A DNA stretch of 64,000 nt from Paraburkholderia silvatlantica (lineage in GTDB: Bacteria > Pseudomonadota > Gammaproteobacteria > Burkholderiales > Burkholderiaceae), in the NCBI RefSeq assembly GCF_003096715.1, contig NZ_QEOL01000009.1:124001-188000 (forward strand), read 5' to 3'. Shown in pieces: positions 18,237-26,985 of the stretch (positions within the stretch are counted from its first letter, which is position 1; every line of letters begins with the position of its first letter). Both the position numbers and the translations under genes were made by a program. The notes beneath the pieces were generated by a model. That model searched no databases, was not told the DNA's origin, and saw only the letters and a list, made by a program, of their open reading frames with translations.

Positions 18237-18974
18237 ATGAGGCAGTTACTCTGCCTGCTCGTCCTGTTGCCGGGCCTCGTGCAAACCGCGGCCGCGCAGG
18301 CGCAGCAGCAGGCGAGCGCAAGCGACATCGTCAGCGCATCGGTTGCGAGCGCGGTTGCGCCTGCGAGTTCCGGCGCAACGTCCCGCGCGGTTTCGAAATA
18401 CCTCACGCAAAAGTTCGGTATCGCGAAAGAGAAAGCCGCGCAAATCTCGCAAGCCGTCACGGGCGCCGCCGAGAAATATTCGCTGCCGCCTGCGGTGCTG
18501 CTCGCCATCATCTCGATCGAGTCGCGCTTTCGCGAGAGGGCGCGCGGCGCGAACGGCGCGACCGGACTCATGCAGGTTGTGCCGTCGGCGCATCGCAATC
18601 TCCTGCACAACAAGGATCTCACCGATCCCGAGGTCAACATCGACGTGGGCTCGTCGATCCTCTATGGCTACCAGCGGGCCGCCGGCGGCGACCTCAACGC
18701 CGCGATGAAGAACTATGGCGGCTCGAAGGCCTATGCGGAAAAGATCCGTACGCGCGCCGTGGAATTCAGCCGGGTGCTCGATACCGCTAGCGCGCCTGCC
18801 GCAAGCGATGCGCCGGCGGCCGCCGGACTGGCGGCTTCGGCGGCCTCCGCCTTTGCGGCTGCGGCGGCAACGGCCGCGATCGGCGCGTCCGCGCCTGCCG
18901 CTGCACCCTCCGCGATATCGGCGGCGTCCGCGCAGGCGGCCGTGCAAGGCGCGGCTTCGGCCAACGCGCACTAA
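18237..18974 (+). CDS. Lytic transglycosylase, SLT domain
   Basis: A 245-residue exported protein with a signal peptide to about residue 21 and an SLT (goose-lysozyme-like) domain around residues 75-170. Motifs are AIISIESRF with the catalytic Glu, GATGLMQVVPSAH and NIDVGSSILYGYQRA. The last 65 residues are Ala/Ser/Pro low complexity, probably a flexible tail. It would cleave peptidoglycan glycan strands in the periplasm, yielding anhydro-muropeptides. The ATG at 18237 is preferred over a TTG at 18216. It converges on the ProQ-like gene with a strong hairpin between. Confidence 0.9.
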   Translation: MRQLLCLLVLLPGLVQTAAAQAQQQASASDIVSASVASAVAPASSGATSRAVSKYLTQKFGIAKEKAAQISQAVTGAAEKYSLPPAVLLAIISIESRFRERARGANGATGLMQVVPSAHRNLLHNKDLTDPEVNIDVGSSILYGYQRAAGGDLNAAMKNYGGSKAYAEKIRTRAVEFSRVLDTASAPAASDAPAAAGLAASAASAFAAAAATAAIGASAPAAAPSAISAASAQAAVQGAASANAH

Positions 18975-19120
18975 CACCGTTTCCTGCTTCGCTCAGACGG
19001 CCTTGCGTGGGATCGGCGGTCATGCTGCGTGCATCGAAAGCACCCGGGATCACGATACGAAGGCCGACGCGAGCGCCGAAGGTTGCGTGCGCATCGATCG
19101 GCAGCGGTTCGCCAGACGTG

Positions 19121-19161
19121 CGAACGCCCCTCTCGCGGCGCTGCTGCGAGAGGGGCGTTCG
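19121..19161. terminator. 16-bp perfect hairpin between convergent genes
   Basis: CGAACGCCCCTCTCGC (19121-19136) is the exact reverse complement of 19146-19161, with a 9-base loop. It lies between the stops of the lytic transglycosylase gene and the leftward ProQ-like gene and fits a bidirectional terminator. Neither side has a T-run. Confidence 0.65.
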
Positions 19162-19186
19162 AAGGTGCAACTTCCGGCGCGCGGGC

Positions 19187-20134
19187 TCAGGCGCCGCTTG
19201 CGGGCATCGCGCCGTTTTCGGGTTGCTGTAGTGCGGCTTCCGGCGCGCTGGACGGGGCTTGCGGCTCTGCGCTCCGGGCTTCGGGCTGGGGCGCGGCTTC
19301 GGCCTTGGCCTCAGCCTTCACTTCGGCCTTGGCCTCGGGCTGGGTCTTGCCCGCTTCGCGCGCCTTGGCTTGCGCCTCGGCCTTGGCCTTCTGACGCGCA
19401 AGCGCCGCATTTGCGCGGCCGACGTGCGACGGATCGATGCCCGGGCCTTCCGAGGCCGTGCCGTCGAGCTCGTAGCGCGAGCCGCCTGCGGCCACACGCT
19501 CGTGATAGCGCGGATGGTTCACATGGCGCTTGAGCACGGCGACGATCATCGTGCGCTCGTACTCGGGGTGACGCGCGACGAGATCCTCGGCCACGCCGAT
19601 CTTGAGCGGCAAACGGTCGCGGAAAGCCGGATAGTGCTTCGCGAACACGTTCCAGACTGTGTTGAGCTGTCGATTGCGCTCGATGCGCGCCTTTTCGGCC
19701 TCGCTCAAAGGCGCGGCCGGCGGCTGCTGGGGACGCGCCGGACGGCGGCGCTGTTGCCCCGAACGCTCGCCCGCCTCCGGCCCGCGTGCCGGCTTCGGCT
19801 GCTGCGGCCGGCGTGGCTGCTGGGCGCGCTGTCCCTGCTCCCCCTGATTCTGTTCCTGCGCTCTCGCGCCCTGAGGCCGGCCGTGGCGCGAGCGCGCACG
19901 CTCGTCCTTGCCGCCCGCCGCGCCAGCAGCCGCCGAACCCTCTCTCGGCGCACGCGGGCCCTTCGGGGCGTGCGAGCCGCCATGGCCCTTCGCGCCCTTG
20001 TGAGCGGGCTTGCCTTGCGATTTTTGCGCCTGTTCTTCGGCGGGCTGGCTTACGCTGCCCCCCATGCTCTTCTTGATCTCAAGAAGACCTTCCTTGAAGC
20101 TCAGGGTACGGCGTTGTTGCGATGCGGCTTTCAC
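19187..20134 (-). CDS. ProQ/FinO domain RNA-binding protein with long disordered arms
   Basis: A 315-residue protein built around a ProQ/FinO domain at about residues 150-240 (NTVWNVFAKHYPAFRDRLPL, KIGVAEDL, VAVLKRHVNHPRYHERV as regions). An N-terminal arm of about 140 residues is rich in Gly, Gln, Arg, Pro and Lys. A C-terminal arm has Lys/Ala/Glu repeats (KAEVKAEAKAEA). Members bind structured RNA and small RNAs in the cytoplasm. E. coli ProQ is 232 residues, so the arms here are long. The position opposite the lytic transglycosylase does not indicate its targets. Confidence 0.9.
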   Translation of the reverse strand: MKAASQQRRTLSFKEGLLEIKKSMGGSVSQPAEEQAQKSQGKPAHKGAKGHGGSHAPKGPRAPREGSAAAGAAGGKDERARSRHGRPQGARAQEQNQGEQGQRAQQPRRPQQPKPARGPEAGERSGQQRRRPARPQQPPAAPLSEAEKARIERNRQLNTVWNVFAKHYPAFRDRLPLKIGVAEDLVARHPEYERTMIVAVLKRHVNHPRYHERVAAGGSRYELDGTASEGPGIDPSHVGRANAALARQKAKAEAQAKAREAGKTQPEAKAEVKAEAKAEAAPQPEARSAEPQAPSSAPEAALQQPENGAMPASGA

Positions 20135-20344
20135 GTCCAGATCTCTTCCATATGGAACCGGACGCTATGATACCGAAAACGCGGCCGACCCAACCGGGCA
20201 ATCGCTTGCCACAGCCGGTTTTGGGTCCGCCATCGCGCGCCGCGCCACGACACGCATCCGTGCGGCGCGCGGCAAAATCCCTCGAATTCCTTGCGTCAAC
20301 ACCTTGCGCGCGCAAGGATCGCATCCTTTTTTCATCAAAACACC

Positions 20345-21121
20345 ATGACGATTTCGACATCCGCCCCCCGTTTCGCCATTCGCGCCATCGTGACCGGTCA
20401 TACGCGCGGGCTGGGTGAGGCGCTCGCGCAATTGCTGCTGCAACGGGACATCGAGGTGCTCGGCCTCGGCCGCGGCGCGCATGCGGAACTGGCTTCCCGC
20501 CATCCACAGCGGTTCTCCCAGGCGGTCGTGGACCTCGCCGATCCCACCGCACTCGAACGCTGGCTGGCGGGCGGCACGCTCGATGCGTTCGCGCTCGGCG
20601 CACAGTGCGTGCTGCTCTTCAACAATGCGGGCACTGTCGAGCCCATTGCGCCGCTCGGTGCGCAGGACCCGCTCGCCATTGCGCGCGCCGTAACGCTCAA
20701 CGTGGCAGCGCCGCTGATGCTCGCCAATGCGCTTGCCGCCGCGCCTGCGCTAGGCGCTGGCGCGTCTCGCCGCATCGTGCATATTTCGAGCGGCGCCGGG
20801 CGCAACGCGTATGCGGGCTGGAGCGTGTATTGCGCGACCAAGGCCGCGCTCGACCACCACGCGCGCGCCATCGCGCTCGACGCGCCAACCGGCGTGCGCA
20901 TTTGCAGCATCGCGCCAGGCGTGATCGACACCGGCATGCAGGAGACGATCCGCGCGACGAGCGTCGACCAGTTCCCCATGCGCGAGCGCTTCGAACAGCT
21001 CAAGCAGAACGGTTTGCTGTCCACGCCCGAATCGGCCGCCCGGCAATTGATCGACTATGCGCTGAGCGAGGCGTTCGGATCAGCGCCCGTCACGGACGTG
21101 CGCGAACTCGGCAACGCGTGA
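20345..21121 (+). CDS. Short-chain dehydrogenase/reductase family protein
   Basis: A 258-residue Rossmann-fold SDR. The cofactor loop is AIVTGHTRGLGEALA (a TGxxxGxG variant), with FNNAGTVEPI, the Ser in HISSGAGR and the catalytic YCATK at about residues 160-165. The architecture resembles sepiapterin reductase-type or classical SDRs; the substrate is not identifiable. The ATG at 20345 is the best start, since earlier codons run into the opposite ProQ promoter region. It is a single gene between two leftward genes. Confidence 0.9.
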   Translation: MTISTSAPRFAIRAIVTGHTRGLGEALAQLLLQRDIEVLGLGRGAHAELASRHPQRFSQAVVDLADPTALERWLAGGTLDAFALGAQCVLLFNNAGTVEPIAPLGAQDPLAIARAVTLNVAAPLMLANALAAAPALGAGASRRIVHISSGAGRNAYAGWSVYCATKAALDHHARAIALDAPTGVRICSIAPGVIDTGMQETIRATSVDQFPMRERFEQLKQNGLLSTPESAARQLIDYALSEAFGSAPVTDVRELGNA

Positions 21122-21140
21122 GCGCCTGGTGCATTGGACG

Positions 21141-21184
21141 CACCTTGGACCCACCTTGAAGGCACCTTGACGGCACTTTGAACG
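21141..21184. repeat. Four tandem 11-bp units
   Basis: CACCTTGGACC, CACCTTGAAGG, CACCTTGACGG and CACTTTGAACG follow each other without gaps, with weaker flanking units on both sides. They lie between the stops of the convergent SDR and OpgC-like genes. The period equals about one helical turn. Confidence 0.85.
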
Positions 21185-21235
21185 CACCCACATGGCTCCC
21201 GCAAACCCCCACCTTTGAATCGTCGCCGTCGCGCC

Positions 21236-22324
21236 TCACGTGAGCGCGACGCGCGGCCGTACCGCTTTCAGGCGACGCATGCCACCCGCGAGCACGAGCA
21301 ATGCGCCGACCGCGAGCACATCGCCCGCGAGCCGTGCGGGCAAGGAAGCCGTCACATGCGTCGCACGCAGCAGCGTGTCGATGACGTTTGAAGCCACCGC
21401 GCCCCCCACGAAACAGACGAGGCCCTGCTGCCCCACGGTGACGACGGCCGGCAGACGGTGCGCAAGCCACGCTATCCAGCCCTTGCGCACCGCCTGCGCG
21501 GCGAGCCAGGCCACGGCGGCGAAGTTCACGATGCGCAAACTCGCGAGATTCTGCTTCATGTAGCCGGGCTGAGGGTCCAGATTCGCGAACAACTGGATGA
21601 ACGCGAACGTGGCGACGAGCAACAGCGCAAACGCCGTCAAGGCGCAGCCCGTCCACGAGATCTGGAACGCGCGCGACACCGGATAGATGCGGCACAGCAG
21701 GCCCAGCATGAACATGGCCTGCCACGCAAACGGGTTGAACGGCCAACTGGCGCCGGGCGCGGCAGGCAGATAACCCGCGAGCCAGCACCCGCCGAACCAC
21801 AGCACGAAGCTGCCGACGAGCGCGAGATCGGGCGAGCGGCGCGCAAGCGGCATCACGAATGGCAGGAGCATCACGAGCACGATGTACATGGGCAGCACGC
21901 CAGCCAGATAGGGCTGGTCGCGAAAGACCGCGATATTGGCGAGCATCGTGAACGGCTGCGCGGCGAAGCGCAGATAACCCGACTCTGCGACGAGCGGCGA
22001 GTCCACCCGCAGCATCACCGCAACGGCGCCCGAAAGCAGCATGAGCGCAGCGGTGCACAGGTAGGCGGCGTAGATCTCGCGCCCGCGACGCCAGAAGCGC
22101 CGGTTGGCCGCACCCTCGCCCTTTCGCCCGGCAATGGCGAGCCAACTCGCCGCACATACATAGCCGCTCACGAACACGAAGACTTCCGCGGAGTCGCAGA
22201 ACGCGAAGTTGTGCAGCATCGCATGCGAAAGCACGCTGGAAGGAATGTGATCGAGCGCGATGGAAATCAACGCGAAACCCCGGAAAAAGTCGATTTCGAT
22301 CGATCGCTTCGCTGCCTGACTCAT
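21236..22324 (-). CDS. OpgC-domain membrane acyltransferase-like protein
   Basis: A 362-residue protein with about ten membrane helices. It starts MSQAAKRSIEIDFFRGFALI, and the DFFRGF and LDHIPSS stretches with FVFVSGYVCA match the OpgC family, related to acyltransferase 3. OpgC succinylates osmoregulated periplasmic glucans; here the glucan genes opgGH are not nearby, so the substrate is open. The start at 22324 has GGGAG upstream; a longer start at 22372 has less support. Confidence 0.88.
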   Translation of the reverse strand: MSQAAKRSIEIDFFRGFALISIALDHIPSSVLSHAMLHNFAFCDSAEVFVFVSGYVCAASWLAIAGRKGEGAANRRFWRRGREIYAAYLCTAALMLLSGAVAVMLRVDSPLVAESGYLRFAAQPFTMLANIAVFRDQPYLAGVLPMYIVLVMLLPFVMPLARRSPDLALVGSFVLWFGGCWLAGYLPAAPGASWPFNPFAWQAMFMLGLLCRIYPVSRAFQISWTGCALTAFALLLVATFAFIQLFANLDPQPGYMKQNLASLRIVNFAAVAWLAAQAVRKGWIAWLAHRLPAVVTVGQQGLVCFVGGAVASNVIDTLLRATHVTASLPARLAGDVLAVGALLVLAGGMRRLKAVRPRVALT

Positions 22325-23360
22325 TGGTGACGACTCCCATTCGTGTCGAAGATTACGATTGAAGGGGTGCAAGATCCCGATTCGATGAAGCTGTCAGCTT
22401 GATGGATCTTTTTGTAAGGATGCCTGATCGATTCGTTGCCGCACACGCTACGCATGAAAGGGTTCCGTAAAAGGCTGCGCCGCAGCGCCACCTCGCCATG
22501 CGACTTTAATGCCAGCTCGACGCGAAATGGGGCTGCGTAACCCATGGTAAGCATTTCGCGCGCTTGACGCTTCCACGCAATCGCGCACGCACGCCCGGAC
22601 GGTGCGCGCCATGCACAGCGAGCCAGCGCTTTCCCTTTTCTGGTGCCACATCCCGTGCTTTCACGTCTGCGCCATCCCGACATTTCGGCCGTCGTGCCGC
22701 GCGGAAAGGCGCGCGAAAGCATGCATGTTCCCTTTACTCGCGTCATGGCGAGTTGACGCCGGGCCGCGCCAAGGGTTCCGGAAAAATTCAGATGTTTCGC
22801 GCCCGTGATGGCAAAAATAAAAACTGCCAGAAACGCCCACGGAGGAACCACGGTTTTGAAGGCGGCACGTAAGTGTCAAAACGGTATTATCGAGCGGCTC
22901 ACAGCGGGAATAGAAAAGAAAAAGTGTCAGCGAAATTGGGGCAAGAGTCGAAGCAACCCGCCTTTTTGCATGTGATGCACCTGTTCGCAAACCGCAAGGA
23001 TCCGGCGAACTGTCTCGGCAGCCAAGTCGTCAACGCCGGCTTCACCCAGGCGCTTGTACCAACGCGTCAATCGACCGGAGCAGCAGCAAAACCCGCGAGC
23101 GAGGTTTCGATCACAACGACAAACGGTCCGCTTCGACCCTGTCAGCCTCGCAAGCTTTCCAGTTCCAACTGCTTCGTCATGCTGTCTATCGATGTCGTCC
23201 GGGCGACGCCCTCCGCGCGCTCCTCCAGCTTTCTCTGTCACGACAACACTTCATCGCCGCACGGTTGTTCCGCTCTGCGCATCTAGCTCGTGCGGAAAGA
23301 TAGGTAACTATAAGAAATAGCGTGACAGTCGCAGACAACGGACCGGCTAAGAACACAAGT
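22325..23360. other. 1-kb stretch without a recognised gene
   Basis: Open frames on either strand here (for example leftward 22321-22851 and 22927-23241) gave no recognisable domains, ribosome sites or codon bias. A short palindrome AAGCTG-T-CAGCTT lies at 22388-22400. The right part is less GC-rich than the surroundings. Nothing else was seen. Confidence 0.5.
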
Positions 23361-24374
23361 CTATGCTGCCACGTGCCGGCTAGTTCCCATCTGTCCTGTT
23401 ACGAACACTTTGCCATGGTGCGCAAGCTGCACAGGCTCAAGACTTCTTCCCAAGTTCTCTAGAAGTTCGTGGTCGCGTGCAAGGGAACGGTGAAAGTGCT
23501 CTTGCAGGAAATGGATCCAATCCCGTGTCTTCACGTTCAGGTATTTTCGCGACGCGTAAATCGCGTAGATATCCTTTCGTTGTAAAACAAATTCGGGAAG
23601 AACGCGGACTAGCGAGCCATCTAGTAGCCCGTCCTTGGCGACGTGAGCCGGTACAACGCCAATCCCCATGTTTTCGCGAATCGCGACGACAAGTGAATCT
23701 GGAATATTGACCTTTACGGATCCGGCGACGGGAATCGTCACCTTTTCATCACCGCGTTCCAGCTGCCATTCATGATCCCGGAACGTGGGAATGCTCAGGA
23801 GGAGACATTCATGTCTTGCCAGATCGGAAGGTTCAACCGGTAATCTGAAGCGTCTTATGTATTCTGGCGAAGCACATAGCACGCTGTAGGTTGATCCTAA
23901 GCAGATGGCATGGCATTCCGAATCCGGCAGCGTGTTCGCTCCAACGATGGCAACGTCTGTCTTGCCGTCGTAGATATCCGGCATCGTCTGCGCAAGCGTT
24001 AGATCGAAGCTTACTTTCGGATTTAGCTGGCGATAGAGTGCTACGGCGGGAAGGACGTAGTGTTGAGCTAAGCCCGCAGAACTTTTGATATGTAAAGTTC
24101 CAGTCGAACTCCCCTGCGCAAATGCGAGATCCTGAGCCGCGGAATCAATTTCCCCAAGAACGAGCAGGCATGTTGCCAGATATCGTTGACCGGCACTGGT
24201 CAACGCTTGCTTTCGCGTGCTCCGGACCAACAACCTTACTTCGAGGTGCGCTTCGAGTTCGGTGATAGTCCGCGACACTCCCCCAACCGTGGCACCCATC
24301 GAGTTTGCGGCCCTGGTAAAGTTTCCAGTTTCGGCGACACAAACGAACACTCGCATGGCGTGAACCAGGTCCAT
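23361..24374 (-). CDS. LysR family transcriptional regulator
   Basis: A 337-residue LysR regulator. The winged helix covers residues about 1-60 (MDLVHAMRVFVCVAETGNFT, GGVSRTITELEAHLEVRLL as regions). The co-inducer domain follows, with GTLHIKSSAGLAQHYVLPA and DVAIVGANTLPDS. The tail runs about 30 residues longer than usual. Codon use is visibly less GC-rich than in neighbours, which hints at a separate origin. It is divergent from the pqq operon, 459 bp away, and may or may not regulate it. CrgA/DmlR-like regulators have the same N-terminal style. Confidence 0.92.
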   Translation of the reverse strand: MDLVHAMRVFVCVAETGNFTRAANSMGATVGGVSRTITELEAHLEVRLLVRSTRKQALTSAGQRYLATCLLVLGEIDSAAQDLAFAQGSSTGTLHIKSSAGLAQHYVLPAVALYRQLNPKVSFDLTLAQTMPDIYDGKTDVAIVGANTLPDSECHAICLGSTYSVLCASPEYIRRFRLPVEPSDLARHECLLLSIPTFRDHEWQLERGDEKVTIPVAGSVKVNIPDSLVVAIRENMGIGVVPAHVAKDGLLDGSLVRVLPEFVLQRKDIYAIYASRKYLNVKTRDWIHFLQEHFHRSLARDHELLENLGRSLEPVQLAHHGKVFVTGQMGTSRHVAA

Positions 24375-24833
24375 CCACTCATCCTTTACATAGCAAATTC
24401 AATAGTGCTCCAGGAAGGGAAATATTTGTGCTTCCCCCTCTCCTCAGCAATCTAGCTCACTCTCGTAATTTCGAAAAATACGAATTCGATCTGACCGCGA
24501 TCGGCGATACTTATGACCTTGGCCAGTGAACGGCCGTTCTCGTAACGGTGTCCGCGTGTCCTGAGTTACGGGGCAACTCCGACAAACTCGTCCAACTTCT
24601 CTACTCGCGCGGACACCGCGCGACGTTTCATACGTTTGTTCGCTGTCCATGAAACGACACTTCTGGCGGAATTTTGATACGATGCGTTCGTCGCCGGCTT
24701 CGGCCGCTGTATCCGGAACTGGCAGACGAGAGGCACTACACGGCATTGATGCCGTTCGTTGCCCGGGGTGCGGCAGCCGCACTATCGGCCCCCTCTTCAG
24801 CTCAGTGTTTGAAAGATGACAGGAGAAATGTTT
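24375..24833. other. Intergenic region upstream of pqqA
   Basis: 459 bp between the divergent LysR and pqqA genes. It should hold the pqq promoter, but no clear -35/-10 pair was recognised. An 11-bp inverted repeat, CGGTGTCCGCG (24546-24556) and its complement (24608-24618), is separated by 51 bp. AGGAGAA at 24821-24827 is the pqqA ribosome site. No gene was seen. Confidence 0.5.
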
Positions 24834-24905
24834 ATGTGGACCAAGCCTGCTTATACCGATCTGCGTCTCGGTTTTGAAATCACGATGTACATCGCGAACC
24901 GCTGA
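24834..24905 (+). CDS. pqqA: PQQ precursor peptide PqqA
   Basis: A 23-residue peptide that begins [13 protein letters not shown] and continues [10 protein letters not shown]. Glu15 and Tyr19 in FEITMY are the two residues that PqqE crosslinks and that become the PQQ skeleton. The ATG at 24834 lies eight bases after AGGAG; an in-frame ATG at 24828 would add two residues but is too close to the ribosome site. It opens the pqq operon and is separated from pqqB by a hairpin with a T-run. Confidence 0.96.
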   Translation: MWTKPAYTDLRLGFEITMYIANR

Positions 24906-24930
24906 TCCTTGCACCCGCGAGTTGCCCCAA

Positions 24931-24955
24931 AGCCTCGGATTACCGGGGCTTTTTT
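24931..24955 (+). terminator. Rho-independent terminator or attenuator between pqqA and pqqB
   Basis: AGCCTCGG (24931-24938), loop ATTA, CCGGGGCT (24943-24950) and then a run of T form an 8-bp stem with one G-T pair. It would let pqqA be transcribed in excess over pqqBCDE. Confidence 0.8.
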
Positions 24956-24994
24956 CTTCCGCACACGAATTTCATCCGCCATCGTCGAACACGC

Positions 24995-25906
24995 ATGCAC
25001 ATTCAAATTCTTGGATCGGCCGCAGGCGGCGGTTTCCCGCAATGGAACTGCAACTGCGCGAACTGCGCGGGCTTTCGCAACGGCAGCGTCAACGCGCTTG
25101 CCCGAACCCAGTCGTCGATCGCGCTGTCGGACAACGGCACGACCTGGGTGATCTGCAACGCGTCGCCCGACATTCGAGCCCAACTGCAGGGCTTCGCGCC
25201 GATGCAGCCCGGCCGTGCGCTGCGCGACACCGGCATCGGCGCGATCGTGCTGATGGACAGCCAGATCGATCACACTACCGGCCTTCTGAGCCTGCGCGAA
25301 GGCTGTCCGCTCGATGTCTGGTGCACCGACATGGTGTACGAGGACCTGACGACCGGCTTTCCGCTTTTCAACATGCTCAAGCACTGGAACGGCGGTCTGA
25401 ACCGGCAGCGGATCGAGCCGGGGCAAAGTTTCACGATTTCCGCTTGCGCCGGGCTGCGCTTCACGCCGCTCACGCTGCGCAGCGCGGCGCCGCCCTACTC
25501 GCCGCACCGTCACGACCCGCATCCGGGCGACAATATCGGCCTGATCGTCGAGGACGTTCGCACCGGCGGCAAGCTTTTCTACGCCCCCGGTCTGGGTGAA
25601 GCGGACGCCGCGCTGCTGCGCCACATTGAGGATGCCGACTGCCTGCTGGTCGACGGCACGCTCTGGACCGACGACGAGATGCTGCGTCGCGGCGTCGGCA
25701 CCCGCACCGCACGCGAGATGGGCCATCTCGCGCAGAGCGGGCAAGGCGGTATGCTGGAACTCCTCGAATGCTTGCCACGGCCGCGCAAGGTGCTCATCCA
25801 CATCAACAACACCAATCCGATCCTTGACGAGGATTCGCCCGAGCGTGCCGAGCTGAAACGCCGCGGCATCGAAGTCGCGTTCGACGGCATGAGTCTTGTC
25901 CTCTGA
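24995..25906 (+). CDS. pqqB: Pyrroloquinoline quinone biosynthesis protein PqqB
   Basis: A 303-residue metallo-beta-lactamase-fold protein. It starts with [20 protein letters not shown] and has the NCNCANC cysteine zinc site, [22 protein letters not shown] and [15 protein letters not shown], all diagnostic of PqqB. It acts as an oxygenase in PQQ assembly, hydroxylating the tyrosine part of the crosslinked intermediate. It is the second gene of the operon, downstream of the attenuator, and has only a weak ribosome site. Confidence 0.97.
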   Translation: MHIQILGSAAGGGFPQWNCNCANCAGFRNGSVNALARTQSSIALSDNGTTWVICNASPDIRAQLQGFAPMQPGRALRDTGIGAIVLMDSQIDHTTGLLSLREGCPLDVWCTDMVYEDLTTGFPLFNMLKHWNGGLNRQRIEPGQSFTISACAGLRFTPLTLRSAAPPYSPHRHDPHPGDNIGLIVEDVRTGGKLFYAPGLGEADAALLRHIEDADCLLVDGTLWTDDEMLRRGVGTRTAREMGHLAQSGQGGMLELLECLPRPRKVLIHINNTNPILDEDSPERAELKRRGIEVAFDGMSLVL

Positions 25907-25960
25907 GACAGGCAGCAATCGCGCCCTGTCATAACCGATCCTGTTTCCCGGAGCCCCTCA

Positions 25961-26713
25961 ATGAACCAACCGGCTCTCTCTCCAGAGCAGTTCGAGCAGG
26001 CATTGCGCGCCAAGGGCGCGTACTACCACATCCACCATCCGTATCACGTCGCGATGTACGAAGGGCGCGCGACACGCGAGCAGATCCAGGGCTGGGTCGC
26101 CAACCGCTTCTACTACCAGGTCAATATCCCGATGAAGGACGCGGCGATTCTCGCCAACTGCCCCGACCGCGAGGTGCGCCGACAATGGATCCAGCGTCTG
26201 CTAGACCATGACGGCGCGCCCGGCGAGGACGGCGGAATCGAGGCGTGGCTGCGGCTTGGCGAGGCGGTCGGCCTGGACCCCGACCAGTTGCGCTCGCAGG
26301 AGCTGGTGCTGCCCGGCGTGCGCTTCGCGGTGGACGCCTACGTCAACTTCGCGCGGCGCGCCTCATGGCAGGAAGCGGCTAGCAGCTCGCTCACGGAACT
26401 TTTCGCGCCGCAGATTCACCAGTCGCGGCTCGATAGCTGGCCGCAGCATTACCCGTGGATCGACCCGCGCGGCTACGAGTATTTCCGCTCGCGCCTCGGC
26501 CAGGCGCGCCGCGACGTCGAGCACGGCCTGCAGATCACGCTCGCGCACTACACGACGTACGATAGCCAGCAGCGCATGCTGGAGATCCTCCAGTTCAAGC
26601 TGGACATCCTGTGGACTATGCTGGATGCGATGTCGATGGCTTATGAACTGCACCGGCCGCCGTACCACACGGTCACCGACCAGCGCGCCTGGCACAGGGG
26701 GATCGCACTATGA
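25961..26713 (+). CDS. pqqC: Pyrroloquinoline-quinone synthase PqqC
   Basis: A 250-residue all-helical heme-oxygenase-like enzyme that performs the final ring closure and eight-electron oxidation to PQQ. Typical parts are [34 protein letters not shown] and [20 protein letters not shown] ribosome site precedes the ATG. It overlaps pqqD by four bases (ATGA). Confidence 0.97.
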   Translation: MNQPALSPEQFEQALRAKGAYYHIHHPYHVAMYEGRATREQIQGWVANRFYYQVNIPMKDAAILANCPDREVRRQWIQRLLDHDGAPGEDGGIEAWLRLGEAVGLDPDQLRSQELVLPGVRFAVDAYVNFARRASWQEAASSSLTELFAPQIHQSRLDSWPQHYPWIDPRGYEYFRSRLGQARRDVEHGLQITLAHYTTYDSQQRMLEILQFKLDILWTMLDAMSMAYELHRPPYHTVTDQRAWHRGIAL

Positions 26714-26985
26714 GCTTCGATCGCACCCTTGTCCCGGCCTGGCGCCGCGGTTATCGTTTCCAGTTCGAGCCGGCGCAGAACGCCCACGTCCTGCTCTACC
26801 CGGAGGGCATGATCAAACTGAACGAGAGTGCGGCCGCCATTGGCTCGCTGATCGACGGCCAGCGCAGCGTTGCCGAAATCGTCGAGCTGCTCGACCAGCA
26901 ATACCCCGGCGTTCCCGAACTGGGCGAGGACGTCGAACAGTTCATGGAGGTCGCGCATGCAAAGCACTGGATCGAACTCGCCTGA
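26710..26985 (+). CDS. pqqD: PqqA-binding chaperone PqqD
   Basis: A 91-residue protein of the RiPP recognition element type. It delivers the PqqA peptide to PqqE. Signature parts are [35 protein letters not shown] and [14 protein letters not shown]. It is coupled to pqqC by an ATGA overlap and overlaps the start of pqqE by 29 bases, so all three are made together. Confidence 0.96.
   Translation: MSFDRTLVPAWRRGYRFQFEPAQNAHVLLYPEGMIKLNESAAAIGSLIDGQRSVAEIVELLDQQYPGVPELGEDVEQFMEVAHAKHWIELA

Noticed and set aside
22927..23241. 104-codon leftward frame in the gene-poor stretch, considered as a transposase remnant
   Set aside because: A few segments look protein-like (LTRWYKRLGEAGVDDLA), but no family, terminal repeats or frame continuation was found.
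24444..24914. 156-codon leftward frame covering pqqA
   Set aside because: It is antisense to pqqA and lacks any motif; pqqA with its ribosome site explains the sequence.
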